From Bifidobacterium scaligerum (GTDB lineage Bacteria; Actinomycetota; Actinomycetes; Actinomycetales; Bifidobacteriaceae), in contig NZ_PGLQ01000002.1 of the NCBI RefSeq assembly GCF_002802865.1, positions 158,110-222,109 on the forward strand: a stretch of 64,000 nucleotides of DNA, written 5' to 3'. The position numbers and the translations under genes were made by a program. The notes beneath the pieces are model-generated. The model searched no databases and had not been told where the DNA came from. It worked only from the letters and a program-made list of their open reading frames with translations. This document shows, one piece after another, positions 52,400-61,784 of the stretch; within the stretch, counting starts at the first letter, position 1; every line of letters begins with the position of its first letter.

Positions 52400-53845
52400 C
52401 TACTCCCCTCCCGGCTTCGGAAGCTGTCCCTGCTGACCTTGAAGGTTTCCCGCATGGGTTTCCCTTTGGCCTCCCACTTGACTGTCGCCATGTAGAATGG
52501 GGCGGATCTTGGCCAGACGCTGACGCACCTCATGCTCATAGCCGCGATCGTTGGGATGATAGTATTCCGTGCCACGCAGCTCTTCGGGCAGGTATTCCTG
52601 AGGAGCCACGGCTCCCGGCCAGTCGTGCGCATACCGGTAGCCTTCGTGATTGCCCCACTCTTTCATCAGTTTGGTGGGCGCGTTCCTCAAGTACAGCGGC
52701 ACCGCGCCGATATGCCCGGCGTCCACATCCGCCAACGCTTGATTGATGGCGTTGTAGCTGGCATTCGATTTGGGTGCCGTCGCCACGGCGATGGTGGCTT
52801 CCGCCAAAATGATGCGCGCCTCGGGCATGCCGATCAATGCCACAGCCTGTGCGGCCGCCACCGTGACCTGCAGTATCTGAGGAGCCGCCAGTCCCACCTC
52901 TTCGGCCGCGGCGATCATGATGCGCCGGGCGATGAACCGCGGATCCTCACCGGCCTTAAGCATGCGAGCTAGATAGTGGATGGCGGCATCCGGATCGGAC
53001 CCACGCATCGATTTGATGAATGCGGAGATCACATCGTAATGGTCGTCACCATCCTTGTCGTATCGCACCGTGGCGGTATCCATCACCTTGGAGACGACTT
53101 CGGGCGTGATGATCGGGCGGCGCGCGCCTTTTTTGCGGGCCGCGTCACCGGTGACCGCGCCGGCTGCGGCTTCCAGTATCGTCAACGATTTGCGTGCGTC
53201 CCCCCCGGCCATGCGCACGATATCCGCAATGGCTTCATCGGTGGCCTTGACCTCGTTCTTCAGTCCGCGTTCATCTGCTATCGCCCGAGTGACCAATTCC
53301 GTCAATTCGTCCGGCTCAAGGGATTCGAGCTTGACGACCACCGATCGGGACAGCAACGGTTTGATAACGGAGAAGCTGGGATTTTCGGTCGTGGCTCCGA
53401 TGAAGGTGACATCGCGGTTCTCCACGGCGGGCAGCAGCGCATCCTGCTGGGATTTCGAGAACCGATGCACCTCGTCAATGAACAGTACCGTTTCCTTGCC
53501 CGAAGCCACTAACCGTTCATGGGCGCGACTCAACACATCGCGCACGTCCTTGACGCCGGAAGTCACCGCGGACAACTCCTCGAACACGCGGCCGGACTGG
53601 CCGGCCACGATGGTGGCGAGCGTCGTTTTGCCCACCCCGGGAGGGCCGAAGAGAATCACCGAACTTGGGGCCGTCAGGCTCCCCCGACTGGCCGGATTGG
53701 CCAACCGACGCAGGGGGCTGCCCTCACCGAGGACATGCTGCTGACCGATCACCTCATCCAACGTGCGCGGACGCATGCGTACGGCAAGCGGACGGGTCAC
53801 GCCTTCCGGCGCATCCGTGGCCCCAAACAGATCATTCTCAGTCAT
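52400..53845 (-). CDS. rarA: Replication-associated recombination protein A (AAA ATPase)
   Basis: 481 residues from the ATG at 53845; ATG at 53851 is in frame and equally lacks a clear ribosome site. RarA/MgsA/WRNIP1 family: RPRTLDEVIGQQHVLGEGSPL, Walker A GPPGVGKTTLA, Walker B LFIDEVHRFSKSQQDALLPAVE, sensor 1 FIGATTENPSFSV, then MgsA helical and tetramer domains (DDHYDVISAFIKSMRGSDPDAAIHYLARML, RNAPTKLMKEWG). Acts at stalled replication forks. The C-terminal 25 residues (HGDSQVGGQRETHAGNLQGQQG) are a low-complexity extension. It lies between the helicase gene and mtrA, all on the minus strand. Confidence 0.93.
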   Translation of the reverse strand: MTENDLFGATDAPEGVTRPLAVRMRPRTLDEVIGQQHVLGEGSPLRRLANPASRGSLTAPSSVILFGPPGVGKTTLATIVAGQSGRVFEELSAVTSGVKDVRDVLSRAHERLVASGKETVLFIDEVHRFSKSQQDALLPAVENRDVTFIGATTENPSFSVIKPLLSRSVVVKLESLEPDELTELVTRAIADERGLKNEVKATDEAIADIVRMAGGDARKSLTILEAAAGAVTGDAARKKGARRPIITPEVVSKVMDTATVRYDKDGDDHYDVISAFIKSMRGSDPDAAIHYLARMLKAGEDPRFIARRIMIAAAEEVGLAAPQILQVTVAAAQAVALIGMPEARIILAEATIAVATAPKSNASYNAINQALADVDAGHIGAVPLYLRNAPTKLMKEWGNHEGYRYAHDWPGAVAPQEYLPEELRGTEYYHPNDRGYEHEVRQRLAKIRPILHGDSQVGGQRETHAGNLQGQQGQLPKPGGE

Positions 53846-53895
53846 GTTCATCACTGTACGACATCGGTCGAACATCCGTTCGATGCACTAACGGC

Positions 53896-56466
53896 TTAAT
53901 TGCCGACCTTGTAGTCGTAGAACACCACCTCGCCACTTTCCTGCGTGACGTCCAGATCAACCACACCTTCGATGGCCCAATCATGATCGCCATCGGAGTC
54001 ATCGATGATCTGGCGGACCTTCCACGTATGCTCGTCACGTTCATGGGCATCGTCCAGCATGAACAGCTTGGGCGAACGGGCGTCCGCGCCGATGCCCACA
54101 TACTCGTGCTCGTCGTAATAGTCGTCGAGCGCATCCTCCCACTCGCGTACGCCATAGCCCCAATCCTTGTCGAGCGCGCCCAACGTGTCGGGATCATCCA
54201 AATCCATGAGCTGCACACGGCGGAACAGGGCGTTGCGAACCAGCACGGTGAGTCCTCGGCGGTCCTCGACCACTTCGTCGCGACGACCCGGCGCGGCAAG
54301 CGAGGCAGCCGCCTCGGACGCGCTGGATGAATCGGCCCCGGCGTTCTCCCACTCGTCCACCAGCGAGGAGTCGATGGAACGCACCAGCACACGCAGCCAG
54401 GCGATGATGTCTTCCAGCTGCTCGTCGCGTTTCTCGGGCGGTACGGTGCGGGCCAGCGTGCGGTAGGCATCCGACAGATAACGCAACAGTGTGCCTTCGG
54501 AGCGGGCGATGTTGTATCGGGCGATGTAACCGGTGAAGTCGGAGGCGGTCTCCACCATGTCGCGCACCACGGATTTGGGGCTTAGGAAGTAGTCGTTGGC
54601 CCATGGCACGTCATGACGATACTGATCGAACGCAGCGGTGAGCATGCCCTCCAGAGGCTTGGGGTAGGTGATCTCCTGAAGCTTGTCCATGCGTTCGTCG
54701 TAGTCGAGACCGTCCGCCTTCATATCGGCGAGCGCCTTGTCTCGTGCCTGACGTTCCTGTGCGCGCAACACCTGCTTGGGGTCTTCCAATGTGGCTTCAG
54801 CCATGGAGATCACGTCAAGCGCATAAGTAGGCGATTCGGGGTCGAGCAGTTCGAGCGCCGCCAGCAGGAATGGGCTGAGCGGCTGGTCGAGGGCGAAGTC
54901 GTCCGGCATATCGAGCGTCATGTAGTAGTTCTTGCCGCCATCGGCGCGGTCCTCGGTTTCGATGACCTCCGTATCGAACAAGGTCTGGAAGATCTCGTCG
55001 GCGCGCTGGTGCAAATGATCCTTCTGCTCGGGGCTTTGCGCGGAGTCGTCGATAAGGTCGTCAACGCGCGCCCGAGCGTCGCCACCTTGCTCGACTTCGT
55101 TCAGCACCATCGAATGCGTGATCTTCAGATGCGGGACCAGCGTTTCCGGGGCGGCGTCGATAAGCTTGTCGAACGTGGATTGGTTCCAGGTTACGAAACC
55201 TTCAGGCGCCTTCTTGCGCTTGACCTTCTTGAGTTTCTTCGGATCTCCCCCGGCCTTGGCCACGGCTTTGGCGTTCTCGATCTCGTATTCGGGAGCTTCG
55301 GCGATCACCAGACCTTCAGTGTCGAAGCCCATACGCCCCGCACGCCCGGCGATCTGATGGAATTCGCGTGCCCTGAGTCTGCGCATTTTGGTGCCGTCGA
55401 ATTTGGTCAAGGCGGTGAGCACCACCGAGTGAATCGGCACGTTGATGCCCACGCCGAGCGTGTCCGTGCCGCAGATCACCGGCAGCAGGCCTTGCTGGGC
55501 AAGTTGTTCGACGAGTCTGCGGTAGCGCGGGAGCATGCCGGCATGGTGGATGCCGACTCCCGTACGCAGAAGCCGTTGCAGAATCTTGCCGAACGCGGTG
55601 GTGAACTTCACACCTTTGATGGCCTCGGCGATGGCCGTGCGCTGCTCTTTGTTCGAGACACCGGTGGAGGCGAGCGCCTGAGCGGTCTCCAACGCGGCGT
55701 CCTGCGAGAAATGGACCACGTAAATAGGAGTTTCACCGTTGCGGAAGGCCAGTTCCACGGTTTTCTCCAGCGGGTCGAGCGTGTACTCGTAGCTCAGCGG
55801 CACCGGTCGGGGCGCGTCGGCGATCACATCCACATCCGGAGTGTCGTTGAGGTCGGCGAGCTTGTTGGCGATGGCGTCCACGTTGCCCAGCGTGGCACTC
55901 ATCAGGAGGAATTGGGTCTGCGGCAAAGTCAGCAGCGGCACCTGCCAAGCCCAGCCTCGCTCCGGGTCACCGTAGTAGTGGAATTCATCCATAGCCACAA
56001 GCCCCACATCCGCATGGACGCCTTCACGCAAAGCTTGGTTGGCGAGGATTTCAGCCGTACAGCAGATAATCGGCGCATCGGCATTGATATGGCTGTCGCC
56101 GGTGATCATACCTACGTTGTCGCGGCCAAACACTTCCACCAGATCGAAGAACTTCTCGGAGACGAGCGCCTTGATGGGGGCCGTGTAATAGGAACGACGG
56201 CCGGTGCACAATGCGGCGAAATGCATGCCGAGCGCCACCAGCGATTTGCCGGAGCCGGTGGGTGTGTTGAGGATCACGTGGTCACCGGCGAGAAGGTCCA
56301 TGATGGCCTCCTCCTGATGCGGCCACGGCTCAACGCCTTTGACGTCCGCCACCCAATCAAAGAAACGTTCGTAAATGTCGTCGGCCGTAAGGTTGCGTTC
56401 ACGTTCGTTGCCGTCCCATTCGGGGGCGAGCCGCCCTAAAGAGCCATAATCCTTCTCGTCAGTCAT
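53896..56466 (-). CDS. DEAD/DEAH-box helicase with DUF3516 domain
   Basis: 856 residues of a Ski2-like superfamily 2 RNA helicase. Motif I is TPTGSGKS, motif II reads DEFHY (DEVH-like), motif III LMSATLGN, motif V GTDTLGVGINVP and motif VI QIAGRAGRMG. The C-terminal third (from about residue 480) is the actinobacterial DUF3516 domain, with PSPFLLAALELLDPESPTYALDV-like content and the NTF2-like end YVGIGADARSPKLFMLDDAHERD. Family members are annotated as RNA helicases; the role is not well defined. AGGGAATC before the ATG supports the start. Fifty bases upstream of rarA. Confidence 0.93.
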   Translation of the reverse strand: MTDEKDYGSLGRLAPEWDGNERERNLTADDIYERFFDWVADVKGVEPWPHQEEAIMDLLAGDHVILNTPTGSGKSLVALGMHFAALCTGRRSYYTAPIKALVSEKFFDLVEVFGRDNVGMITGDSHINADAPIICCTAEILANQALREGVHADVGLVAMDEFHYYGDPERGWAWQVPLLTLPQTQFLLMSATLGNVDAIANKLADLNDTPDVDVIADAPRPVPLSYEYTLDPLEKTVELAFRNGETPIYVVHFSQDAALETAQALASTGVSNKEQRTAIAEAIKGVKFTTAFGKILQRLLRTGVGIHHAGMLPRYRRLVEQLAQQGLLPVICGTDTLGVGINVPIHSVVLTALTKFDGTKMRRLRAREFHQIAGRAGRMGFDTEGLVIAEAPEYEIENAKAVAKAGGDPKKLKKVKRKKAPEGFVTWNQSTFDKLIDAAPETLVPHLKITHSMVLNEVEQGGDARARVDDLIDDSAQSPEQKDHLHQRADEIFQTLFDTEVIETEDRADGGKNYYMTLDMPDDFALDQPLSPFLLAALELLDPESPTYALDVISMAEATLEDPKQVLRAQERQARDKALADMKADGLDYDERMDKLQEITYPKPLEGMLTAAFDQYRHDVPWANDYFLSPKSVVRDMVETASDFTGYIARYNIARSEGTLLRYLSDAYRTLARTVPPEKRDEQLEDIIAWLRVLVRSIDSSLVDEWENAGADSSSASEAAASLAAPGRRDEVVEDRRGLTVLVRNALFRRVQLMDLDDPDTLGALDKDWGYGVREWEDALDDYYDEHEYVGIGADARSPKLFMLDDAHERDEHTWKVRQIIDDSDGDHDWAIEGVVDLDVTQESGEVVFYDYKVGN

Positions 56467-56553
56467 GATTCCCTAGCTTACTAGCGGTCCGCATATCTTC
56501 CCCATACCTCCACGACCTCCACGCTCTTCCATGGCGCGGTTTTCCCCGCGCGT

Positions 56554-57594
56554 CTACGCGCCGGCGAGGCGACGACGGGCTTCGGCCGGGTCCACATTGG
56601 CTTCCAGAGGCGGCCAGGTCATGTTCATGTTCTTCAGCGTGGTGCGCAGCAGTTCGGACACCACGGCCCGGGAATACCAGCGGTTGTCGGCGGGCACCAG
56701 ATACCACGGGGCTGCGGCTGTGCTGGTTTTCTCGAATACCTCCTGCCATGCGTTCAGGTAATCGTCCCAGCGTTCACGCGCATCCAGATCAGAGACGTCG
56801 AATTTCCAATATTTGGTGGGATCTTCGAGACGACTCAGGAAATGGCGCTTCTGCTCCTCACGGCTGACCACGAGAAAAATCTTGATGATGGCACAGCCCG
56901 AGGCGGCAAGATCATGTTCGAAAGCATTGATGAGATCGTACCGTCCACGCCACACGTCCTCGGGGTACGTGCCGTACACGTGCGGCATGACGATATCTTC
57001 GTAATGAGAACGGTCGAACACGGCGATCCATCCAGGGTCGGGCAGCTCGCGCTCCACGCGCCACAGGAACCCGTGTTCCAGCTCCTCGGCCGTAGGCTTG
57101 CCGAAACCATGGTAGTGGATGCCCATCGGATCGCCTTGTCGGAATACGTGGCGTACGATACCGCCCTTGCCGGAGGCATCCATACCTTGCAGCACGATCA
57201 GCAGCCGGCGCGGTGAGCCTTTGACGCCATTGGCGTACATAAGCCGTTGGTAGCGGGCGATCTCGGAAGAGCTCAGATCGATGAACCGTTCGCCGTCGAA
57301 CTTGTCGCCGTCGAATCCGGGAGTGGAATCGCCGCTCACATCCTGTACCCGTATACCGTGATGGAACATGAGCCGTTGCGCCGGCGGCAGTGACCATACG
57401 GCACTCAGCAGTTCGCTGGATTTCGCCGCGTTGGCAAGCCGTTCGGCCACGGTTTCGCTTTCCTCGATCATGCCGATGCGGTCTTCGGCCTGTTTGAGCG
57501 CACGGTCGATGCGTTTGCCTGATTGCTTGCCCGGTTTGCCGCCGGATTTGCCGGCTTTGCCATCACGTTGCGTTTTCTTGTCGTCCTTGACCAT
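56554..57594 (-). CDS. ppk2: Polyphosphate kinase 2 family protein
   Basis: 346 residues from the ATG at 57594 (an ATG at 57627 is possible). A basic Lys/Gly/Ser-rich N-terminal region of about 35 residues precedes a single PPK2 domain. Walker A is LQGMDASGKGGIVRHVF, the lid and base segments include FGKPTAEELEHGFLWRVERELP, and Walker B is IAVFDRSHYEDIVMPHV. WYLVPADNRWYSRAVV near the end is typical. These enzymes transfer phosphate between polyphosphate and nucleoside mono- or diphosphates. No good ribosome site; TACAAT ends seven bases before the ATG and hints at a leaderless message. Confidence 0.9.
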   Translation of the reverse strand: MVKDDKKTQRDGKAGKSGGKPGKQSGKRIDRALKQAEDRIGMIEESETVAERLANAAKSSELLSAVWSLPPAQRLMFHHGIRVQDVSGDSTPGFDGDKFDGERFIDLSSSEIARYQRLMYANGVKGSPRRLLIVLQGMDASGKGGIVRHVFRQGDPMGIHYHGFGKPTAEELEHGFLWRVERELPDPGWIAVFDRSHYEDIVMPHVYGTYPEDVWRGRYDLINAFEHDLAASGCAIIKIFLVVSREEQKRHFLSRLEDPTKYWKFDVSDLDARERWDDYLNAWQEVFEKTSTAAAPWYLVPADNRWYSRAVVSELLRTTLKNMNMTWPPLEANVDPAEARRRLAGA

Positions 57595-57748
57595 GGAAGC
57601 GATTGTACCGCCTTCCGCTCCATTCACTGCGAATGATCACAGGCGCTGGATTGCGGAAAACCCTTAGAATAGAAAACGGGATCAATCGTATCGGCTATGT
57701 GATTCAAGCGCGAAATATGGGATGCCTCAACAATCCAAAGGAGCGAAT

Positions 57749-58822
57749 ATGAACTGTCCTCATTGCGGCACACCTTGCGAGCCGGGCACTCAATTCTGTT
57801 CCGAATGCGGCGGACCGTTACTCACCTCAATCAACGCGGGCGGCACATACGGGACGAATGCGTCGAACGGGCAGCCTTCGGCCGTGCCGGCACCGCCCGC
57901 ACCATCCATGTATCCCCAGCAATCCGGCATTCCAACGCAACCGATACCGGTAATGCCGGGTTTAGGCGATTACGCCGCCAGCGGACCTGCATATCGCACG
58001 TCGGCCATGTCACCGATTCCTAACGCTCCGGCTTCGTCCGCCGCCGGACCTGCACCCCGTACGACGCGCAGGAAAACAACCGTCATCGTCGCTATCGTCG
58101 CCGTCCTATGCGTGGCGACATTGGTGCTTTCCTCCGCGCTACTGTGGACGACGTTCACGAGCAAGTCCAACACGACATCATCGGCACAAACGACGAACCC
58201 GCAATCCACCGGCTCCGATTCGTCCGGCACTTCCGACGGCGATACGTCAGACTCCTCGAATTCAACCGATTCCGATTCCTCCGACTCATACGATTCGTCA
58301 TCGTCGTCATCGTCGTCGAAGAAACGCAAGAAGCAATCCGCCGATTCCCAAGACTCCGCGACGAAGAACGATTCCGGAGATTCCAAAACACACGGCGATT
58401 CCACTGACTCCTCCGATTCCGAGCCGCCCTCCTCCACGTTGAAGCCGTATGCCAAACGCAATTTCACCATTAGCGTTCCGGAAAACTTCCAAGAGGTCGG
58501 CGGCACCAATGAGAGCCCGGGATTCACATTCGAGGGGTCGGGAGTGGAGATTCTGGCCGGAACCACCACCAATCCCGGCCGTTCGGCCGCCGAGGAGCTG
58601 GACGAACTCAAAGCCCGGGCCGCAGTGGACATCACCTACGAGCTCAATGCCGACCCGTCCATATACGTCAGTTATGAGAAGGACGGCGACATCTACTACA
58701 TCAAGGAATGTGTCTCGGCGAACAGCATCATCAGCGTACAGATCAGATACCCGAAAACCGCTCGCGACTATGGCGATCCTTTAACGGAAACTGTGCCAGC
58801 CACCCTGCAGTTCACCGAATAG
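57749..58822 (+). CDS. Zinc-ribbon membrane protein with Ser/Asp-rich stalk
   Basis: 357 residues from the ATG at 57749 with AAAGGAG six bases upstream. The N-terminus is a four-cysteine zinc ribbon, CPHCGTPCEPGTQFCSECG, in the cytoplasm. A Pro/Ala-rich linker leads to one membrane segment (TTVIVAIVAVLCVATLVLSSALLW, about 117-140). An external low-complexity stalk follows (DSSDSYDSSSSSSSS and KKRKK), then a C-terminal globular domain of about 115 residues (FTISVPENFQEVGG, ISVQIRYPKTA). The layout is seen in many actinobacterial surface or sensor proteins of unknown role. It is divergent from ppk2. Confidence 0.82.
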   Translation: MNCPHCGTPCEPGTQFCSECGGPLLTSINAGGTYGTNASNGQPSAVPAPPAPSMYPQQSGIPTQPIPVMPGLGDYAASGPAYRTSAMSPIPNAPASSAAGPAPRTTRRKTTVIVAIVAVLCVATLVLSSALLWTTFTSKSNTTSSAQTTNPQSTGSDSSGTSDGDTSDSSNSTDSDSSDSYDSSSSSSSSKKRKKQSADSQDSATKNDSGDSKTHGDSTDSSDSEPPSSTLKPYAKRNFTISVPENFQEVGGTNESPGFTFEGSGVEILAGTTTNPGRSAAEELDELKARAAVDITYELNADPSIYVSYEKDGDIYYIKECVSANSIISVQIRYPKTARDYGDPLTETVPATLQFTE

Positions 58823-58863
58823 CGATACCGCGCGATGCCCCCCCAAAAAAAGAACTGTCCGCT

Positions 58864-60435
58864 CTACTTGTGGCGACGGCGCACGGCGGAAACAGCGACT
58901 CCGATGAGTACAGCGGCCGCTGTCGCGACGCCCGTCACGATCAGGGCGTATCGCTGAGCCACATGCACTGTGGCGAGGTCGGGGCCAGCGGCAAGCGCGG
59001 AATGTTCGCCGGCGAGCGCGTCGGAAGCCGGATGATCGCCCTTGTCGGCGTACTGCGCATTGACGACTTCCGGCCCGCTAATCGCCGTCTGGTCGGCGGT
59101 CTCCACCTTGACCACATCGCCCTGCTCGTTAAGGGTCACACGGGCGCACAGTGCCTTGGCCCAATTGATGCGCTGCCATCCTTCGCTCGACTGCCATAAT
59201 GGATAGCCGGAGTCGAGCGCGGTGGCCTTAAGGATGGCGTTACGCTGGTCGGCGTGCAGTTGCGGATAGGCGAGACGCAGTACGTCCGCCGCGCCTTTCG
59301 GTGCCGTGAACTCTTTGCCGGATTGGGACATATTTTGTGGGAAGGTGTACGTCATACGGGCTGTATAGACGCGTACGGCGGAAGACTGGTCTTTGACTGG
59401 CTCGGTGGCCACCGGGTCGAGGAAGTCATTGGTGTAGCCCCCGGTGCCGTTGGCTTTGAGGTTGGCGATGCACTCGGCCAGCGTGGAACCGTGGCCGTCC
59501 GCCGCACACCGTTCGGTCAGATAATCGCGCAGCTGACGGGCGGCAGGGATGATGGACGTGGCGAATTCGTTGTGCCAGTATTGTCCATTCTGCGCCGAAG
59601 CGCCAATGCGCCCGCCCATGATATCAAGCGGATAATGCACGCCGAGTACGATGCGATTGTTGCCCGCTTCAGAGGCCCGCGCCATGATCTGTGGAGCAAG
59701 TTCAGGCAGAAGACCAGCCAGCGCGATGCCCCATGAGTATGCGGCCGTGGTGTGGCCGGATGGATAGGAGCTGTTTTTCTGTAGGGTGGAGTAGCCGGGA
59801 ATGTGCTCTCCCCAGGAAGGGGCCTGTTTGATGTCAAGCGTGGCGGGCAGACCGGCCAGGTCATTGGTGCCGTTGAATGTGCTGCGGGACCGGTCCAGAT
59901 ACGGTCTGGGATGCATGGCCGCACGTTTAGTCTGGAATGTTGGTGCCACGTTGAATGTGAAGATGTCGGAGACCAGCCCCAGCTTGCCTTGCTGGAACCC
60001 TTCCTTCATATACGCGCCGAGCACCGGGCCAAGGGCGTCCGGCATGGTCTCCTCGCCTTGCAGGTCAGAGTCGATCAGGGCACGCTTGCGTTGGCTGTTC
60101 AACCCGTTGGTATCGGTTTGTGCGGCACCCTGATGGTTGATCTTGACGGCAAGATCCTGATCCAGCTTCATGGTGTCCACGTCGAGTACCTTGCCGCCGT
60201 GGGAGGCGTCCTTGGGAGCCTGCCAATAGTTCTTCTCGTAGTCGGACAGCAACGATACCCAGTCGGGATCCGGCAGGTTGGTCTCGGTGACGCCCGACGC
60301 AACTTGTGTGGCCTGAACAGTTTGCGCGGCCTGAGCCTTGACCGGAGTCATAACCGGCATAAGGCCCAACGGCAACGTTACGGATACCGCAAGCGCACAT
60401 ACGCAAACGGAGGATAGGTTGCGGAACAGCTTCAT
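58864..60435 (-). CDS. Exported, membrane-anchored PAP2-family acid phosphatase
   Basis: 523 residues from the ATG at 60435. A signal peptide ends near residue 40 (MTPVKAQAA). The class A acid phosphatase/PAP2 signature is complete: KRAAMHPRPYL, SYPSGHTTAAYSWG and SEAGNNRIVLGVHYPLDIMGGR, with catalytic histidines in the second and third motifs. A long C-terminal region of about 200 residues ends in a membrane segment (LIVTGVATAAAVLIGVAVSAV) and RRRHK, so the enzyme is held on the outer face of the membrane. Likely substrates are phosphomonoesters or polyphosphate-like compounds; not determined by sequence. Stands alone. Confidence 0.88.
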   Translation of the reverse strand: MKLFRNLSSVCVCALAVSVTLPLGLMPVMTPVKAQAAQTVQATQVASGVTETNLPDPDWVSLLSDYEKNYWQAPKDASHGGKVLDVDTMKLDQDLAVKINHQGAAQTDTNGLNSQRKRALIDSDLQGEETMPDALGPVLGAYMKEGFQQGKLGLVSDIFTFNVAPTFQTKRAAMHPRPYLDRSRSTFNGTNDLAGLPATLDIKQAPSWGEHIPGYSTLQKNSSYPSGHTTAAYSWGIALAGLLPELAPQIMARASEAGNNRIVLGVHYPLDIMGGRIGASAQNGQYWHNEFATSIIPAARQLRDYLTERCAADGHGSTLAECIANLKANGTGGYTNDFLDPVATEPVKDQSSAVRVYTARMTYTFPQNMSQSGKEFTAPKGAADVLRLAYPQLHADQRNAILKATALDSGYPLWQSSEGWQRINWAKALCARVTLNEQGDVVKVETADQTAISGPEVVNAQYADKGDHPASDALAGEHSALAAGPDLATVHVAQRYALIVTGVATAAAVLIGVAVSAVRRRHK

Positions 60436-60535
60436 GTGTTCCAACCTATCCTCCGTACAAGTACGTAGCGCACGCGACAGTCAAACACTCAGTGAACTCT
60501 TCGTGCCGGCTTAGCACATGGCTAGCGTATCGCCG

Positions 60536-61780
60536 TCAGATCTTGGAGTGGCCTCCGAGATTCGTGTGTCCTTTGCCGATGTCGTTGCCGTGTTTGAACG
60601 TGCGCTCGACTTTCGGCATGGGGTCGACATGACCAGTGCGATCGCTGTGCTCTTCCTCACCGCCATGCGCCTTCAGTTCCTTCGGCTTGCGCTTTTGCTC
60701 GGCCTTACGAAACACCGGAAACTCGCCTGTTTCCGGATTGATCTGAGAGTCAGGCTGCGTGGGGTCGTACCCTTGCTCGTACTTGGTCTTACGCCAGTTG
60801 CGAATCGAAGCGTTGGTACCACGGTGATGCACATGATACTTACGCGGCGCACCGCCGAACGGCAGTTCCTCGACCTCTTTGGCCACGGCGATCTGGTTCA
60901 CGTTGGAGGCATCGCCGGCAGCGATCGGCGCGACTGGCTCAGGTTCGGCAGGCGCGGCCGTACGCTGTTGCATACGCTCCGGCAGCCATTCGGCAAGACG
61001 CGACAGCAGCCAGCATGCGATGAAGTAGATCACCGCGGCCATGACCAGCGTCTGCAGAATGTTGAAATACATCGAGCCGAGTCGGCGCGATTCCTGCAGC
61101 AGATCGGTGTACATGATAATCGAACCGAGCGCGGTATCCTTCAACACCACCACCAGCTGGGTCACGGCGGCCGGCAGCATGGCATAGACGGCCTGAGGCA
61201 CCTCGATCTCCATCAGGGACTGCGATTCGGTCAATCCCAATGCCAGCGAAGCCTCACGTTGGCCGTTGGGCAGGTTGCCGACGCCGGAGCGCACGAGCTC
61301 AGCCACCACGGAACCGTTGTACAGCACCAAGGCGAGCACCACGGCCCAATATGAGGGGCTCGGCAGGCCGGCGAATGCGAACCACCGCCAGAAGAAGATC
61401 ATGAGCAACAGCACAGGTACGGCGCGGCAGAACTCCACGATAATGGCGGATACGCCACGCACCAGCGGGTTCGGCAGCAGTCGTCCAATGCCGAAGACCA
61501 GACCGAAAATCACTGCACCGATCACGGCCACAACCGTGGCCTTGACGGTCATCCATAGGCCCGGCAGATAGAAATCGGTCCACGCCTCACGTTCCACGGC
61601 AGGCTTCCACAGCTCCCAGCTGAGCTGGTTCTCACCGTCCGGCGGATTGTGCAAACGCATCAGAATAAGCACCACGAGCACGGCGACGATGAAGCCGGCG
61701 ACCCAGTTGGCGGTGCGGATAATACGGCGGCCCTTGGGACCGGGCGCGTCGAACAGCACGGAATTCGAAGTATCGGCCAT
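60536..61780 (-). CDS. gluD: Glutamate-type ABC permease (GluD) with a long C-terminal tail
   Basis: 414 residues. The first 280 form a HisM/GlnP-type permease with the coupling motif ELVRSGVGNLPNGQREASLALGLTESQSLMEIEVPQA and several membrane segments. The last 130 or so residues, from about RTAAPAEPEPVAP, are a hydrophilic His/Lys/Glu-rich tail (HHRGTNASIRNWRKTKYEQGYDP) not found in standard permeases of about 220-280 residues. It ends the operon, with four bases between it and gluC. Partners GluA, GluB and GluC are encoded upstream. Substrate glutamate (or related acidic/amide amino acids) by family. Confidence 0.88.
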   Translation of the reverse strand: MADTSNSVLFDAPGPKGRRIIRTANWVAGFIVAVLVVLILMRLHNPPDGENQLSWELWKPAVEREAWTDFYLPGLWMTVKATVVAVIGAVIFGLVFGIGRLLPNPLVRGVSAIIVEFCRAVPVLLLMIFFWRWFAFAGLPSPSYWAVVLALVLYNGSVVAELVRSGVGNLPNGQREASLALGLTESQSLMEIEVPQAVYAMLPAAVTQLVVVLKDTALGSIIMYTDLLQESRRLGSMYFNILQTLVMAAVIYFIACWLLSRLAEWLPERMQQRTAAPAEPEPVAPIAAGDASNVNQIAVAKEVEELPFGGAPRKYHVHHRGTNASIRNWRKTKYEQGYDPTQPDSQINPETGEFPVFRKAEQKRKPKELKAHGGEEEHSDRTGHVDPMPKVERTFKHGNDIGKGHTNLGGHSKI

Positions 61781-61784
61781 GACG

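Noticed and set aside
54613-56439. 608-codon plus-strand frame opposite the DUF3516 helicase gene
   Set aside because: Shadow of a clear helicase; Arg/His/Gly-rich composition typical of reversed high-GC genes.
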